The position numbers and the translations under genes were made by a program. Positions 1 to 8,000 of a DNA stretch of 44,431 bases are shown in pieces; position 1 is the stretch's first letter; every line of letters begins with the position of its first letter. Location: contig JAJYIX010000003.1 of the NCBI GenBank assembly GCA_021789865.1, positions 1-44,431 on the forward strand. The letters run 5' to 3'. The notes under the pieces were generated by a model. That model saw nothing but the letters and a program-made list of their open reading frames with translations. It ran no database searches and had not been told where the DNA came from. The stretch is from a bacterium. GTDB taxonomy: Bacteria > Patescibacteriota > Microgenomatia > UBA1406 > GWC2-37-13.

Positions 1-752
1 ATCTATTGGCTAAATACGTGGATAAAGACAAAATACAAGTTTTGTCGCTGGCTACAAAAAAAAGCAAAGCCGTAGGAAAAAGATCCGCCCGCACGACTCT
101 CGGATTACCGGCTAAAGATTTCCTAGTTATGGTATTCGGATATATAAACGGTTATAAAGGCATAGATTTTGCGATAGATTCATTTTCAAGATCTAAGATA
201 AGAAATGCCAAGCTTGTGGTCGCAGGTGGAAAGAATCCGTATCTAAGAGATAAAAAATTCTATCAGAGATTTTATAAGAAAATAATGAAACACGCCAAAA
301 TGAGCGGCAGGGTAGTCACAACCGGATTCGTGCCCGATAATAAAGTTGCGTCTTATTTCTCGGCGGCCGACCTCGTCGCCCTACCATACGAAGTATTTAT
401 GTCCGCCTCAGGCCCATTTTCACTGGCCTTATCTTATGGTAAACCGGTCATTTTGTCGGAAAAATTAATCCCATACAAAGAATCGTCTGATTTTAAAGAA
501 GGCATGAAATATACCGGACTGAATACTAAAGATTTATTTTTCAAACTCAAAAGAGAGTCTTTCATGACACTAATCAAAAAAACAAAAAACAGCAAAAAAC
601 AAATGAGAAAATTGTCTCTGTTTTCAAAAAAATTATCAGAAAAAAGAGACTCCGGGAAATTGGATTTCGAATACAAGAAGATATTGTTCAAAAATAACAA
701 TCCAACCTTTTTAAAAGCTAAAAAGAAAGAGTTGAAGTTTATCTATAATTAA
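1..752 (+). CDS. Glycosyltransferase family 4 (group 1), C-terminal part
   Basis: The reading frame is open to the left edge, so the N-terminus lies outside the window. A TTG at 6 is the first possible start inside it, but the protein is almost certainly longer. What remains is the C-terminal nucleotide-sugar-binding Rossmann half of a GT-B glycosyltransferase. It has the hinge segment LVMVFGYINGYKGID, the strand AKLVVAGG, the GFVPDNKVASYFSAADLVALPY stretch (seen in shorter pieces), and a degenerate donor site around YEVFMSASGPFSLALSYGKPVI. Most GT4 enzymes have an E-x7-E motif here; this copy keeps the first Glu, while Ser/Leu replace later positions, so its donor or activity may differ. The last 60 residues are Lys-rich. 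The next gene starts 11 nt downstream, which suggests co-transcription and a role in envelope polysaccharide or glycolipid synthesis. Confidence 0.82.
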   Translation, partial: LLAKYVDKDKIQVLSLATKKSKAVGKRSARTTLGLPAKDFLVMVFGYINGYKGIDFAIDSFSRSKIRNAKLVVAGGKNPYLRDKKFYQRFYKKIMKHAKMSGRVVTTGFVPDNKVASYFSAADLVALPYEVFMSASGPFSLALSYGKPVILSEKLIPYKESSDFKEGMKYTGLNTKDLFFKLKRESFMTLIKKTKNSKKQMRKLSLFSKKLSEKRDSGKLDFEYKKILFKNNNPTFLKAKKKELKFIYN

Positions 753-763
753 CTTATCACCCC

Positions 764-3700
764 ATGAAAAACTTTTTCAGTAAATACAAATACCAGCTTT
801 TACTGCTTCTAGCCGCCGGGGTGCTTTTTTTTGTGAACTACAAGCCGGGGACGAACCTCTTGGGTTGGGACGCTTTGTCGACCGGCCTCAATCCTTGGCT
901 GGCCGTCAAAAGGGCTTTTTTTAGTGTCTGGGAAGAGTACCAAAGCTTCGGACTGACAGCCGGGATGGCTCACGCAACGGATCTGGTCCGCGCGACATTT
1001 TTGTGGATTATAAGCTATATTTTACCTTCAAATATCGTGAGGTATTTTTACCATTTTCTGATGCTGGCGATAGGTGGAATAGGAATGTTGAAATTATTAA
1101 GTCTGGATTCCCGCCTTCGCGGGAATGACATGAAGGGGTACGAGAGAATGTCATTTCGACCAAGTGACCGAAGGGAACGCGTGGAGAAATCTCTGAAAGA
1201 TTCCTCGGCTCCACTCGGAATGACAGGGTGGCCGGCTTTCATAGGGGCTCTTTTTTACATGCTTAACCTCGGAACGGTTCAGATTTTTTATCTTCCTTTT
1301 GAAGCTTTCTCGACATTCTTTGCATTTTTGCCCTGGGGAATATGGATTTTTATAAAACTTATCAAAACGGGTGTCGAGAGGAAATGGTTCCCGGCGGCGC
1401 GCAGTGGAGGGGTATTGTTCGACCGAGCACCGACGGGAATTGACTCGAGACGAGCCCCGTTTTTATTATTTCTATTGATTAATCTTCTGGGAACGCCGGC
1501 TTTCTATACTCAACAACTTTTTGTCGTATATATACTGGTATTGGGATGTATTGCTTTGGGAATATTATTAAGTCAACATACTAAATATTGGATACTAAAT
1601 ACTAGATACTTTATACTAGCCTTCTTATTGATTTTAGCTGTCAATTCCTTCTGGATTCTCCCCCAGATTTATTTTCTGAAAGTCCAGGGAAGTTGGGTCT
1701 CACAGGCCAAGGTGAACCAGATGTCGACCGAGCAGACTTTTTACCAAAACCTGTCGAAAGGAACTATCGGCAATTTCGCCAGGCTTGAGGGATTTTACTA
1801 CGATTTGAAAGGATTGCATGGTACCTATCTCTTTGCACCTTGGAAGGATCACTTTTCCGGAGTGATGGGAGTTTTACCATATCTAATGGGTCTAATTGGA
1901 CTCATTGGGCTTATGAGTCTCATTGGAAAAAAGAGGTGGGAGTTCGTTCTGATTTTCCTACTTTGTGCACTGGCGCTTTTATCGGCAACGCCCCCTTTTT
2001 CCTGGATCAACGATTTAGTTAGACAAAACAGTTTTATAAACCAGATTTTCCGTTCGCCTTTCACAAAATTCATCATCCCCTATTCTTTGGTATATAGTTT
2101 TTTTGTCGCAAAAGGAGCAAATGTCATGCTGAATTTATTTCAGCATCCAAACCGGATCCCGAATCAAGTTCGGGATGACACAAAAAATTATGCTCAAAAT
2201 GCCAGGGTACCTGCAAATGACAAACGTTTGAATTTGTTTATTTGCTTATTTGTTTATTTGCTTATTTTTTTCTATACCCTACCATCTTTTCAAGGTTATT
2301 TCATCTCGCCGGAGATGAAAGTCGCCATACCTCAGGATTATTTGCAGGTAATAAATTATTTTCAAAGCCAGCCCGATAAAAATCAGCGAATCGCCCTTCT
2401 TCCAGACTATACCTACTGGGGATGGTTTTTTACCAACTGGGGCTACAACGGAAGCGGATTTTTGTGGTATGGGATAGAACAGCCCATCATAAGCCGCACT
2501 TTTGATGTCTGGAGTCCCAACTCGGAAAGCTACTACTGGGAAGCAAAACAGGCACTGGAGGCCGAAAATTTGCCGGTTTTTGAAAAGATATTGGATAAAT
2601 ACGATGTAAATTATCTTTTGGTCGATCAATCTCTTATTCCCGTCGTATCGACTTATAAAAGTTTGAATACCGACAGGCTCGAAAGCCTTTTATCGCAAAG
2701 CTCAAAAATCGCCTTGATTTTTAAAACCCAAAATCTGGCTCTTTATAAAGTAAGTCACTCAGGGGAAACGAAAAACTTTGTTTCGGTAGCATCAAATATC
2801 AAGACAGTAGGCCCCGATATAAAAGTCAGTCCCGGCGACACCGCCTATCAAAATAATGGGATATACGAATCAACTTCGATTAATCGAAGTGATTATTATT
2901 ATCCTTTTTTAAATCTGACCAGCCAAACCGATATTTCAGATAAAGCTTGGGAAATAACCGAAGATTCCCAATACATCTACGTTTCTTCAAAACTGGAAAT
3001 AAACCCAGCAAATTACAATTTTTATATGCCGTCGTCATATCTTCTGACATACTTCGACGGAAATAAAGACCAGACGGTCAATCTCATTCCGGAATACAAA
3101 ATCGAGGGAAATACTCTTAGTGTTAGAATTCCGAAAATAAAGATCTCCGAATTCAACAAACAACAAAGTGGCAAGGATCAGTTCGGATTCGATGTCCCAA
3201 CCCTTTCCCAAAAATACGGATATTTGGCCGAAGTAACGACTAAAAACGTCAGTGGCTCGCCTTATCTATTTTACATTTCTGACGATACCAAGAACCAATC
3301 CATAATAGAAGACAAGTTATCAAAAAGCGATAATTTTTTTATCATTCCCGAGCATTACCAATACGGCCTTGGGTATTCTTTCAATTTTCAAAATCAGTCG
3401 TATGCAAACTATCCGGCCAAAAATATTTTTCAGGACCTGAAAATCTACGCATTTCCTTACGATGCCATTAAACAAATTCATTTTTCCAATAATACTTTTG
3501 TGGGTGTTCAGGCTTCATTTTCCAGTGATTTTACAGTCAGAAAAACAAACTATTTTACATACGAAGTATCTTTCCCCAAGCCATCGACCGCCAATGACCG
3601 ATCGCTAATTCTTTATCAATCCTTCGATCCCGGATGGTTGGCTTACGCGGATGGAAAAATTTTGCCGCACGTGAAAATCAACAATTGGGCGAATGGATGG

Positions 3701-3877
3701 AACCTTCAAACTTTAAAACCTTCGAACCTGAAAACTATCTATATTATTTACTGGCCGCAATATTTGGAGTATATCGGATACGCATTAATAATTGTCATTT
3801 TTGCTATAGTTTTAGCCCGCTCTATTGACCCGAAATGCCGTCCCCGGGACGGAAGTGACAAAAGGGAGCAGGAATAG
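764..3877 (+). CDS. Large multi-pass membrane protein, YfhO/GT-C glycosyltransferase-like
   Basis: This 1037-aa protein has a hydrophobic N-terminal half with about ten or more membrane segments (residues about 7-510) and a soluble C-terminal half ending in another membrane helix near residue 1000. The last soluble domain contains SFDPGWLAYADG, typical of the extracytoplasmic beta-sandwich of YfhO-type proteins (PGWxAYVDG), which are thought to be polyprenyl-phosphate-sugar-dependent GT-C enzymes. It follows a GT4 gene by 11 nt, so both probably act in surface glycan synthesis. The coding sequence is unusual: residues about 113-154, 270-285 and 454-501 are encoded by repeat elements (separate entries) that interrupt the hydrophobic domain without breaking the frame, mostly in loops between helices. 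Another stretch, residues about 210-232 (AARSGGVLFDRAP...), looks like a further insert but I could not match it to a repeat. The C-terminal tail also comes from a palindrome. The specific substrate is unknown. Confidence 0.78.
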   Translation: MKNFFSKYKYQLLLLLAAGVLFFVNYKPGTNLLGWDALSTGLNPWLAVKRAFFSVWEEYQSFGLTAGMAHATDLVRATFLWIISYILPSNIVRYFYHFLMLAIGGIGMLKLLSLDSRLRGNDMKGYERMSFRPSDRRERVEKSLKDSSAPLGMTGWPAFIGALFYMLNLGTVQIFYLPFEAFSTFFAFLPWGIWIFIKLIKTGVERKWFPAARSGGVLFDRAPTGIDSRRAPFLLFLLINLLGTPAFYTQQLFVVYILVLGCIALGILLSQHTKYWILNTRYFILAFLLILAVNSFWILPQIYFLKVQGSWVSQAKVNQMSTEQTFYQNLSKGTIGNFARLEGFYYDLKGLHGTYLFAPWKDHFSGVMGVLPYLMGLIGLIGLMSLIGKKRWEFVLIFLLCALALLSATPPFSWINDLVRQNSFINQIFRSPFTKFIIPYSLVYSFFVAKGANVMLNLFQHPNRIPNQVRDDTKNYAQNARVPANDKRLNLFICLFVYLLIFFYTLPSFQGYFISPEMKVAIPQDYLQVINYFQSQPDKNQRIALLPDYTYWGWFFTNWGYNGSGFLWYGIEQPIISRTFDVWSPNSESYYWEAKQALEAENLPVFEKILDKYDVNYLLVDQSLIPVVSTYKSLNTDRLESLLSQSSKIALIFKTQNLALYKVSHSGETKNFVSVASNIKTVGPDIKVSPGDTAYQNNGIYESTSINRSDYYYPFLNLTSQTDISDKAWEITEDSQYIYVSSKLEINPANYNFYMPSSYLLTYFDGNKDQTVNLIPEYKIEGNTLSVRIPKIKISEFNKQQSGKDQFGFDVPTLSQKYGYLAEVTTKNVSGSPYLFYISDDTKNQSIIEDKLSKSDNFFIIPEHYQYGLGYSFNFQNQSYANYPAKNIFQDLKIYAFPYDAIKQIHFSNNTFVGVQASFSSDFTVRKTNYFTYEVSFPKPSTANDRSLILYQSFDPGWLAYADGKILPHVKINNWANGWNLQTLKPSNLKTIYIIYWPQYLEYIGYALIIVIFAIVLARSIDPKCRPRDGSDKREQE
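1103..1130 (+). repeat. Palindromic repeat A, copy 1, in frame in the YfhO-like gene
   Basis: A perfect 8-bp stem ATTCCCGC-CTTC-GCGGGAAT (1107-1126) is flanked by CTGG and GACA. It is read in frame as DSRLRGND. A second copy, 27 of 28 bases identical, lies at 11391-11418 inside a glycosyltransferase gene on the other strand. Such DSRLRGND / VIPAKAGIQ elements recur across many bacterial genomes. Confidence 0.85.
1150..1225 (+). repeat. Composite inverted-end repeat, in frame in the YfhO-like gene
   Basis: A 76-bp segment begins GTCATTTCGA and ends TCGGAATGAC, giving imperfect terminal inverted repeats. The centre contains GAGAAATCT and GATTCCTC. It follows repeat A directly, and together they add about 40 polar residues between two membrane helices. 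The type resembles intergenic repeats known from other bacteria. I see only one copy in this window. Confidence 0.6.
1577..1619 (+). repeat. Degenerate 14-bp tandem repeat inside the YfhO-like gene
   Basis: Three imperfect units of ATACTAAATACTAG follow one another (1577-1590, 1591-1605, 1606-1619). They encode HTKYWILNTRYFILA in a membrane helix. The pattern looks like intergenic repeat DNA captured as coding sequence. Confidence 0.6.
2124..2178 (+). repeat. Two adjacent palindromic repeats (families B and C) in the YfhO-like gene
   Basis: Family B is ATGCTGAA (2126-2133), a 5-nt loop, then TTCAGCAT (2139-2146). Family C is ATCCCGAA (2156-2163), loop TCAAG, then TTCGGGAT (2169-2176). Both stems are perfect. 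Read in frame they give MLNLFQHP and IPNQVRDD. Family B has a second copy between genes at 14506-14526. Family C has one inside ychF at 10560-10580. Confidence 0.85.
2233..2264 (+). repeat. Perfect 16-bp x2 tandem repeat in coding sequence
   Basis: The unit TTTGTTTATTTGCTTA occurs twice head to tail without mismatch. It encodes part of NLFICLFVYLLIFF, which serves as, or extends, a transmembrane helix of the YfhO-like protein. Confidence 0.8.
3838..3852 (+). repeat. Short GC palindrome in the C-terminal tail of the YfhO-like gene
   Basis: CCGTCCC-C-GGGACGG is a perfect 7-bp stem with a single-base loop, 25 bp before the stop codon. It encodes the charged tail after the last membrane helix. 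It could be another mobile palindrome or help terminate transcription, although no T-run follows. Confidence 0.5.
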
Positions 3878-3906
3878 TTGTCTCCGTGGCCGGATTAAAC
3901 TATAAT
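3878..3906 (+). promoter_or_regulatory. Promoter of the TraG/VirD4-like ATPase gene, leaderless
   Basis: The -35 box TTGTCT (3878-3883) is 17 bp from a consensus -10 box TATAAT (3901-3906). The ATG at 3914 follows the -10 box after only 7 nt, so transcription should start at or within a base or two of the start codon. The -35 box begins immediately after the stop codon of the preceding gene. Confidence 0.75.
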
Positions 3907-3913
3907 CAATTTT

Positions 3914-6103
3914 ATGGATAAGCTTTCGTTTTTACAGATACGAAACCCTAAAGACGACGAAACACCCATAGAGTCGGCGACCCAGATATTTGCATCGCTC
4001 CTCCCCTATCCCTATATCCCTCTTTTGAGGCGTTTTTTTGTTCATCCAAAGACTTACTCTTTTGAACTGTATCTTATTTCGCAAACATTATATTTTTACG
4101 TCTCAACACCAAAAGAGACAGAGACATTCGTCCAAAGCCTGATCTCGTCTTCTTTTCCAACCTCTACCGCAAAAAAAACCGGCGATCCGATGGACGTCAT
4201 TTTAAAGTCGCAAAGGCTGGCTTTCAGCGAAGTGGCTTTGAATTCATACACGTATCTTCCGACCAAAACTTATTTTGATTTCAAAGATGTCGACCCTTTA
4301 TCATCTCTCATAGGTTTTATGTCGCGCCAGCCTCCCCACCTTAAAATGGCAATCCAGATTGCAATCACGCCAGCATACTTTCCCTGGGCCGACCAAGCGG
4401 TTTCCGCCGCCCACAAGATGGCTTATGACGAGACAGCCGCCAAGTACGGACAAAACCCCCAAAGAATGTTAATCATGAAAAAAGCGTCTTTCCAGGGCGG
4501 CAAGGCATCCATACGGATCCTTGTTGGGTCAGCTAGCGATTCTATAAATCCATATCCTTATCTAACCCAACTGGCCGGTACATTCGGATCTTTTTCACTA
4601 GGAGAAGGAAATCAATACGTCTTCAAAAGAAAAAGGCTTTTCAAAAGCGCTTTTTTAAAAAGGATCAAGGAAAGGAGAATCGGTTATTTTGAAGATCGAT
4701 TCCAAATCCTTAATGCCCAAGAGCTGGCGACATTGTGGCACCCACCTGGATACCTGCTTGGCGGAATCAAAAACATCGCTTGGGGTAAAACCCTTCTGGG
4801 TGAACCGCCGGAGAACTTACCAGTTTCATCGGCTCCAGAATCAGGGACTGTCCCTGATAGGGACAGTCCCTATAAAAAGGATGTCAACTTTTTCGCTAAG
4901 ACGGAATTCAAAAACAAAGAGCAGATTTTCGGAATAAAGACCGAGGATCGACGTAAACACGTCTACATCATCGGAAAAACCGGTGTCGGAAAATCCACCC
5001 TTATCGCCAATATGGCCATAGACGATATACGAAAAGACCGAGGCATAGGGATCATCGACCCTCACGGAGATTTATCGGAAAACATCCTTGATTTTATCCC
5101 GAAGCGCCGCCTCAACGATGTTGTTTATCTTGAACCTTTCGACATGGAAAGGCCGTTTTCTCTCAACGTCCTTGAGGTGAAAAATAAGCAGCAAAAGGAC
5201 TTGGTCGCCTCCGGTATCGTCTCCATTTTTTATAAACTTTACAAAGATAGCTGGGGACCAAGACTTGAATATATTTTAAGAAATGTTATTTTGACCCTTC
5301 TTGAAGCCCCTGGAGCCACCCTTGTCGATATTCTTTCCCTTTTGGCCAATGTCGATTACCGAAAAAAAGTTGTCTCGCAATTGACCGACCCCGTCTTGAA
5401 AAGCTTTTGGGAAAAAGAATATGCGAAGATGCCGGACAGACTGAGAGCCGAAGCCATCTCACCTATCCAAAATAAAGTCGGCCAGTTCGTGACCTCAAAA
5501 ATGATCAGAAACATCATCGGAAAAACCAAATCTTCAATCGATCTTGAAAATATTATGAACGAGGGAAAGATCCTTATTCTCAATCTTTCCCAGGGCAAAC
5601 TCGGTGAAGATAATACTTCTCTTCTCGGAGCAATGCTCATTACACAAATACAGTTGGCGGCCATGAACCGGAGCTTTATCAAAGAACACGAAAGAAAAGA
5701 TTTTTTCCTTTATGTCGATGAGTTTCAAAATTTCGCGACAAATTCTTTCATAAAAATCCTTTCCGAAGCCAGGAAATACCGGTTGTCCTTGACTTTGGCC
5801 AATCAGTATATCGAACAGTTGGATGAAGAAGTTCAGAGGGCTATTTTCGGTAACGTCGGGACTTTGGTTTCATTCGTCGTCGGCGCCCGCGACGCCTATG
5901 TCCTGTCCAAAGAATACGGGGAAATTTATACTGAAAATGACTTGGTGTCTTTGGGTAAACATGAAGTAGTAATGAAGTTATCAATAGACGGTATGACCTC
6001 AGCTCCTTTTCCGGCCATCACCCTGCCTCCGCCTTCTTTGAAAAACGAAAACCGGGATAAAATCATCAGACTTTCGAAAGAAAAATACGGAAGAAAGGCT
6101 TAA
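3914..6103 (+). CDS. Type IV secretion/conjugation-type DNA-transfer ATPase (TraG/VirD4-like)
   Basis: This 729-aa protein has an N-terminal domain of about 310 residues unrelated to the motor, then a RecA-like ATPase core. Walker A is GKTGVGKST at residues 354-362, followed by GIIDPHGDLSENIL, which is typical of the TraG/TraD/VirD4 coupling-protein family. Walker B is FFLYVDEFQNF with D602 and E603. A later TLANQYIEQL segment fits the sensor region. Proteins of this architecture are common in Patescibacteria and are thought to power DNA or protein export, possibly with type IV pili. No other secretion genes are adjacent, so the role is inferred from family only. A 29-bp perfect palindrome is inserted in frame at residues about 310-320, in the linker before the motor. 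The 3' end overlaps the convergent glycosidase gene by 4 bp. Confidence 0.85.
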   Translation: MDKLSFLQIRNPKDDETPIESATQIFASLLPYPYIPLLRRFFVHPKTYSFELYLISQTLYFYVSTPKETETFVQSLISSSFPTSTAKKTGDPMDVILKSQRLAFSEVALNSYTYLPTKTYFDFKDVDPLSSLIGFMSRQPPHLKMAIQIAITPAYFPWADQAVSAAHKMAYDETAAKYGQNPQRMLIMKKASFQGGKASIRILVGSASDSINPYPYLTQLAGTFGSFSLGEGNQYVFKRKRLFKSAFLKRIKERRIGYFEDRFQILNAQELATLWHPPGYLLGGIKNIAWGKTLLGEPPENLPVSSAPESGTVPDRDSPYKKDVNFFAKTEFKNKEQIFGIKTEDRRKHVYIIGKTGVGKSTLIANMAIDDIRKDRGIGIIDPHGDLSENILDFIPKRRLNDVVYLEPFDMERPFSLNVLEVKNKQQKDLVASGIVSIFYKLYKDSWGPRLEYILRNVILTLLEAPGATLVDILSLLANVDYRKKVVSQLTDPVLKSFWEKEYAKMPDRLRAEAISPIQNKVGQFVTSKMIRNIIGKTKSSIDLENIMNEGKILILNLSQGKLGEDNTSLLGAMLITQIQLAAMNRSFIKEHERKDFFLYVDEFQNFATNSFIKILSEARKYRLSLTLANQYIEQLDEEVQRAIFGNVGTLVSFVVGARDAYVLSKEYGEIYTENDLVSLGKHEVVMKLSIDGMTSAPFPAITLPPPSLKNENRDKIIRLSKEKYGRKA
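4843..4871 (+). repeat. Perfect 13-bp-stem palindrome in frame in the ATPase gene
   Basis: AGGGACTGTCCCT (4843-4855), loop GAT, then AGGGACAGTCCCT (4859-4871). It encodes SGTVPDRDSP in the linker between the N-terminal domain and the motor domain. Only one copy is in the window, but the perfect symmetry and position in a linker match the other in-gene palindromes here. Confidence 0.88.
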
Positions 6104-7236
6104 TTTTTTTTATACACGTAGAAAAAATCCTTGTTGTTGCCGTACAAATACCTTTCGCCGCCCAACATCGATTTTAGAAGCGGATAAAGACGGTAGTGAC
6201 CGTTGCCTTGGTTTTCAAAAACGATAAATTTAATCCACGGAGGATTGATGTCAAGTTGTATTGCCTTATAAGCTCCGGCGTCAACAAGAGCCCTTGCCAA
6301 AGTCTGGGGCACCAGGGAATTGCCGACGGCGTAAATAAGATTACCATTGCGAGTAATCCCCAGGCCCGACCTCCAAGTGTACATATTGTTAGTTGTCGTT
6401 CGGCCCCAAGTGTCTGGACCTTCTTCAACATACGATGTCACGACTCCGTTGTCGACCAAATACGGTCCGTTCTGGCGGATAGCGGCGACCGCTTTTGAAA
6501 CCGCTTGACCGACGTAATTATCGATAAACTGGACCGACCCATCGAGATACAAATATATGGCTGGAATGCCTTTTTTTAGGGGAACGTAGACTTTTTTTCC
6601 GACGACCATTCCGTAATGACCGTCCTTCTCCTGAAATCCCCCGTTAAAAACGGCCATTAAACTGCCCGCGGCTTGAATACTTTTTGGAACGATTCCCGGC
6701 CCATAAACTCCATGGGTTCCGCCCGGATAGTATGTTCCTGCTTCCGTACCCAATCCCAACTTTTTCATATTCATTTTCACCAAAGATACGATGGCATAGG
6801 GCCGGTCGATGTCCGGTCGTATGAATGACTGGGCCATCGACTGACCTAAGATCTCCCATTTCCCTTCCCCGGGCAAGGCCTTCATACCGGAAAAAACTTT
6901 CAAATCCGTTAAATTCATTTGTTCAGACATAACTGCCTTGACCGGCACCGACATATCGGGCCTCGAGTAAGTTGGCGGTTGTAATCCAAAAAGCTTGTAA
7001 TCAACGGACTCTATTTTGTCCTGAAGCCCAAAATACACAGATTCTAGCTGCAAGGTATTTTTTTCTCCCAAAAGAGGGTGAAGAAAAAAGTCGGTCACCT
7101 GGCCCAGGATGGAAATGTCGAAAACTCCGATTATCAGAATCAGAATCATGGCTATGGACAAGGTAATCTTTATTTTTTTGCGTTTTTTCTTTAGAAAAAT
7201 TCTCAATTTTTTCCAAATAGATATAAGTTTCGACAT
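6100..7236 (-). CDS. Membrane-anchored phosphodiester glycosidase-like (NAGPA domain) protein
   Basis: This 378-aa protein has a Lys-rich N-terminus and one membrane anchor at residues about 22-45, followed by an extracytoplasmic domain. The domain shows the signatures of the NAGPA (phosphodiester glycosidase, formerly DUF2233) family: AVFNGGF at 195-201, then SGLGITRNGNLIYAVGN and ALVDAGAYKAIQLDIN near residues 290-335. Family members remove GlcNAc from phosphodiesters or act on exopolysaccharides and spore or wall glycans. The substrate here is unknown. The gene converges on the ATPase gene with a 4-bp overlap of stop codons, so no separate terminator separates them. Its own promoter gives a leaderless mRNA. 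The domain call is firm, the substrate open. Confidence 0.82.
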   Translation of the reverse strand: MSKLISIWKKLRIFLKKKRKKIKITLSIAMILILIIGVFDISILGQVTDFFLHPLLGEKNTLQLESVYFGLQDKIESVDYKLFGLQPPTYSRPDMSVPVKAVMSEQMNLTDLKVFSGMKALPGEGKWEILGQSMAQSFIRPDIDRPYAIVSLVKMNMKKLGLGTEAGTYYPGGTHGVYGPGIVPKSIQAAGSLMAVFNGGFQEKDGHYGMVVGKKVYVPLKKGIPAIYLYLDGSVQFIDNYVGQAVSKAVAAIRQNGPYLVDNGVVTSYVEEGPDTWGRTTTNNMYTWRSGLGITRNGNLIYAVGNSLVPQTLARALVDAGAYKAIQLDINPPWIKFIVFENQGNGHYRLYPLLKSMLGGERYLYGNNKDFFYVYKKN

Positions 7237-7245
7237 AAGCTAACA

Positions 7246-7251
7246 ATTATA
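7246..7251 (-). promoter_or_regulatory. -10 box of the glycosidase-like gene
   Basis: On the minus strand a consensus TATAAT lies 9 nt before the ATG at 7236, so the transcript should have almost no leader. I could not find a convincing -35 box at the usual spacing. Confidence 0.6.
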
Positions 7252-7274
7252 ATATTTTTACAGGCAAGAATCCT

Positions 7275-8000
7275 TTAAAAGAATTTACCGCGAATGGTTT
7301 TTATCAACGACGTGACCTTTTCGGGATTATCGGGACGGGGCCGTGGTAAATTTACCGCCTCCAACCCGACCAGTCTTCCTTCATTCATAATCCCGATCCG
7401 GTCGGCCAAATGTACTGCTTCCGCCAATAAATGGGATACCATTATTATCGTAAAATTGCTTTTCTTCCAAATTGCTAAAAGATCTTTATGAAGCTCTTCA
7501 GTCGTAATTGGATCCAACGCGGAAAACGGCTCATCAAGTATAAGAACTTCCGGGCCAACGGCGAGAGCCCTGGCAATCCCGACCCTTTGTCTTTGACCTC
7601 CCGATAGTTCTCTCGGATATTTCTTCTCGTACCCTTCGAGCTCAACCATTTTTAAGTATTTAGCTGTTACCGCCTCAATTTTATCGGTTTTGATCCCCGA
7701 CATTTTAAGGCCAAAAGCAACGTTGTCGACGACGCTCATCCACGGAAAAAGAGCCCCGGACTGAAAAACCACCGAAATATTTTGAGGTTTATCGACCGAA
7801 CCTGAAGTCGGTTCTTCTAAGCCGGCGATAATCTTTAAAATGGTCGATTTCCCACAGCCAGATGGTCCGACAAAACAAAAAAATTCACCTTTTTTTATAT
7901 TTAATGAAAAATCGGATACGACAAAATTTTCTTCATTCCCGTACTTTTTATACACTGATTTTAGAGTGACAATATTAGTCGAACCGGAATCGCTGTCCAT
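7275..8000 (-). CDS. ABC transporter ATP-binding protein, NitT/TauT type
   Basis: A 241-aa ABC ATPase of the nitrate/sulfonate/taurine (SsuB/TauB/NrtD) class. Numbered from the ATG at 8000: Walker A GPSGCGKST 45-53, Q-loop Gln80 in VVFQSGALFPW, signature LSGGQRQR 132-139, Walker B VLILDEP 152-158 followed by the D-loop SALD, and the switch His in MVSH. A TTG at 8024 in the same frame could add 8 residues; I prefer the ATG. Either start lies inside the end of the permease gene, so the two are translationally coupled. It would drive uptake through the permease encoded just upstream in the operon. No substrate-binding protein is encoded nearby, so the substrate cannot be named. Confidence 0.9.
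   Translation of the reverse strand: MDSDSGSTNIVTLKSVYKKYGNEENFVVSDFSLNIKKGEFFCFVGPSGCGKSTILKIIAGLEEPTSGSVDKPQNISVVFQSGALFPWMSVVDNVAFGLKMSGIKTDKIEAVTAKYLKMVELEGYEKKYPRELSGGQRQRVGIARALAVGPEVLILDEPFSALDPITTEELHKDLLAIWKKSNFTIIMVSHLLAEAVHLADRIGIMNEGRLVGLEAVNLPRPRPDNPEKVTSLIKTIRGKFF

Noticed and set aside
1008-1242. Open frames of 64-68 aa on the minus strand inside the YfhO-like gene
   Set aside because: They are created by the palindromic repeats, which are open in several frames. The plus-strand protein is long and coherent on both sides.
2233-2264. CRISPR-like or minisatellite array
   Set aside because: Only two directly adjacent 16-bp units without spacers, inside a coding region.
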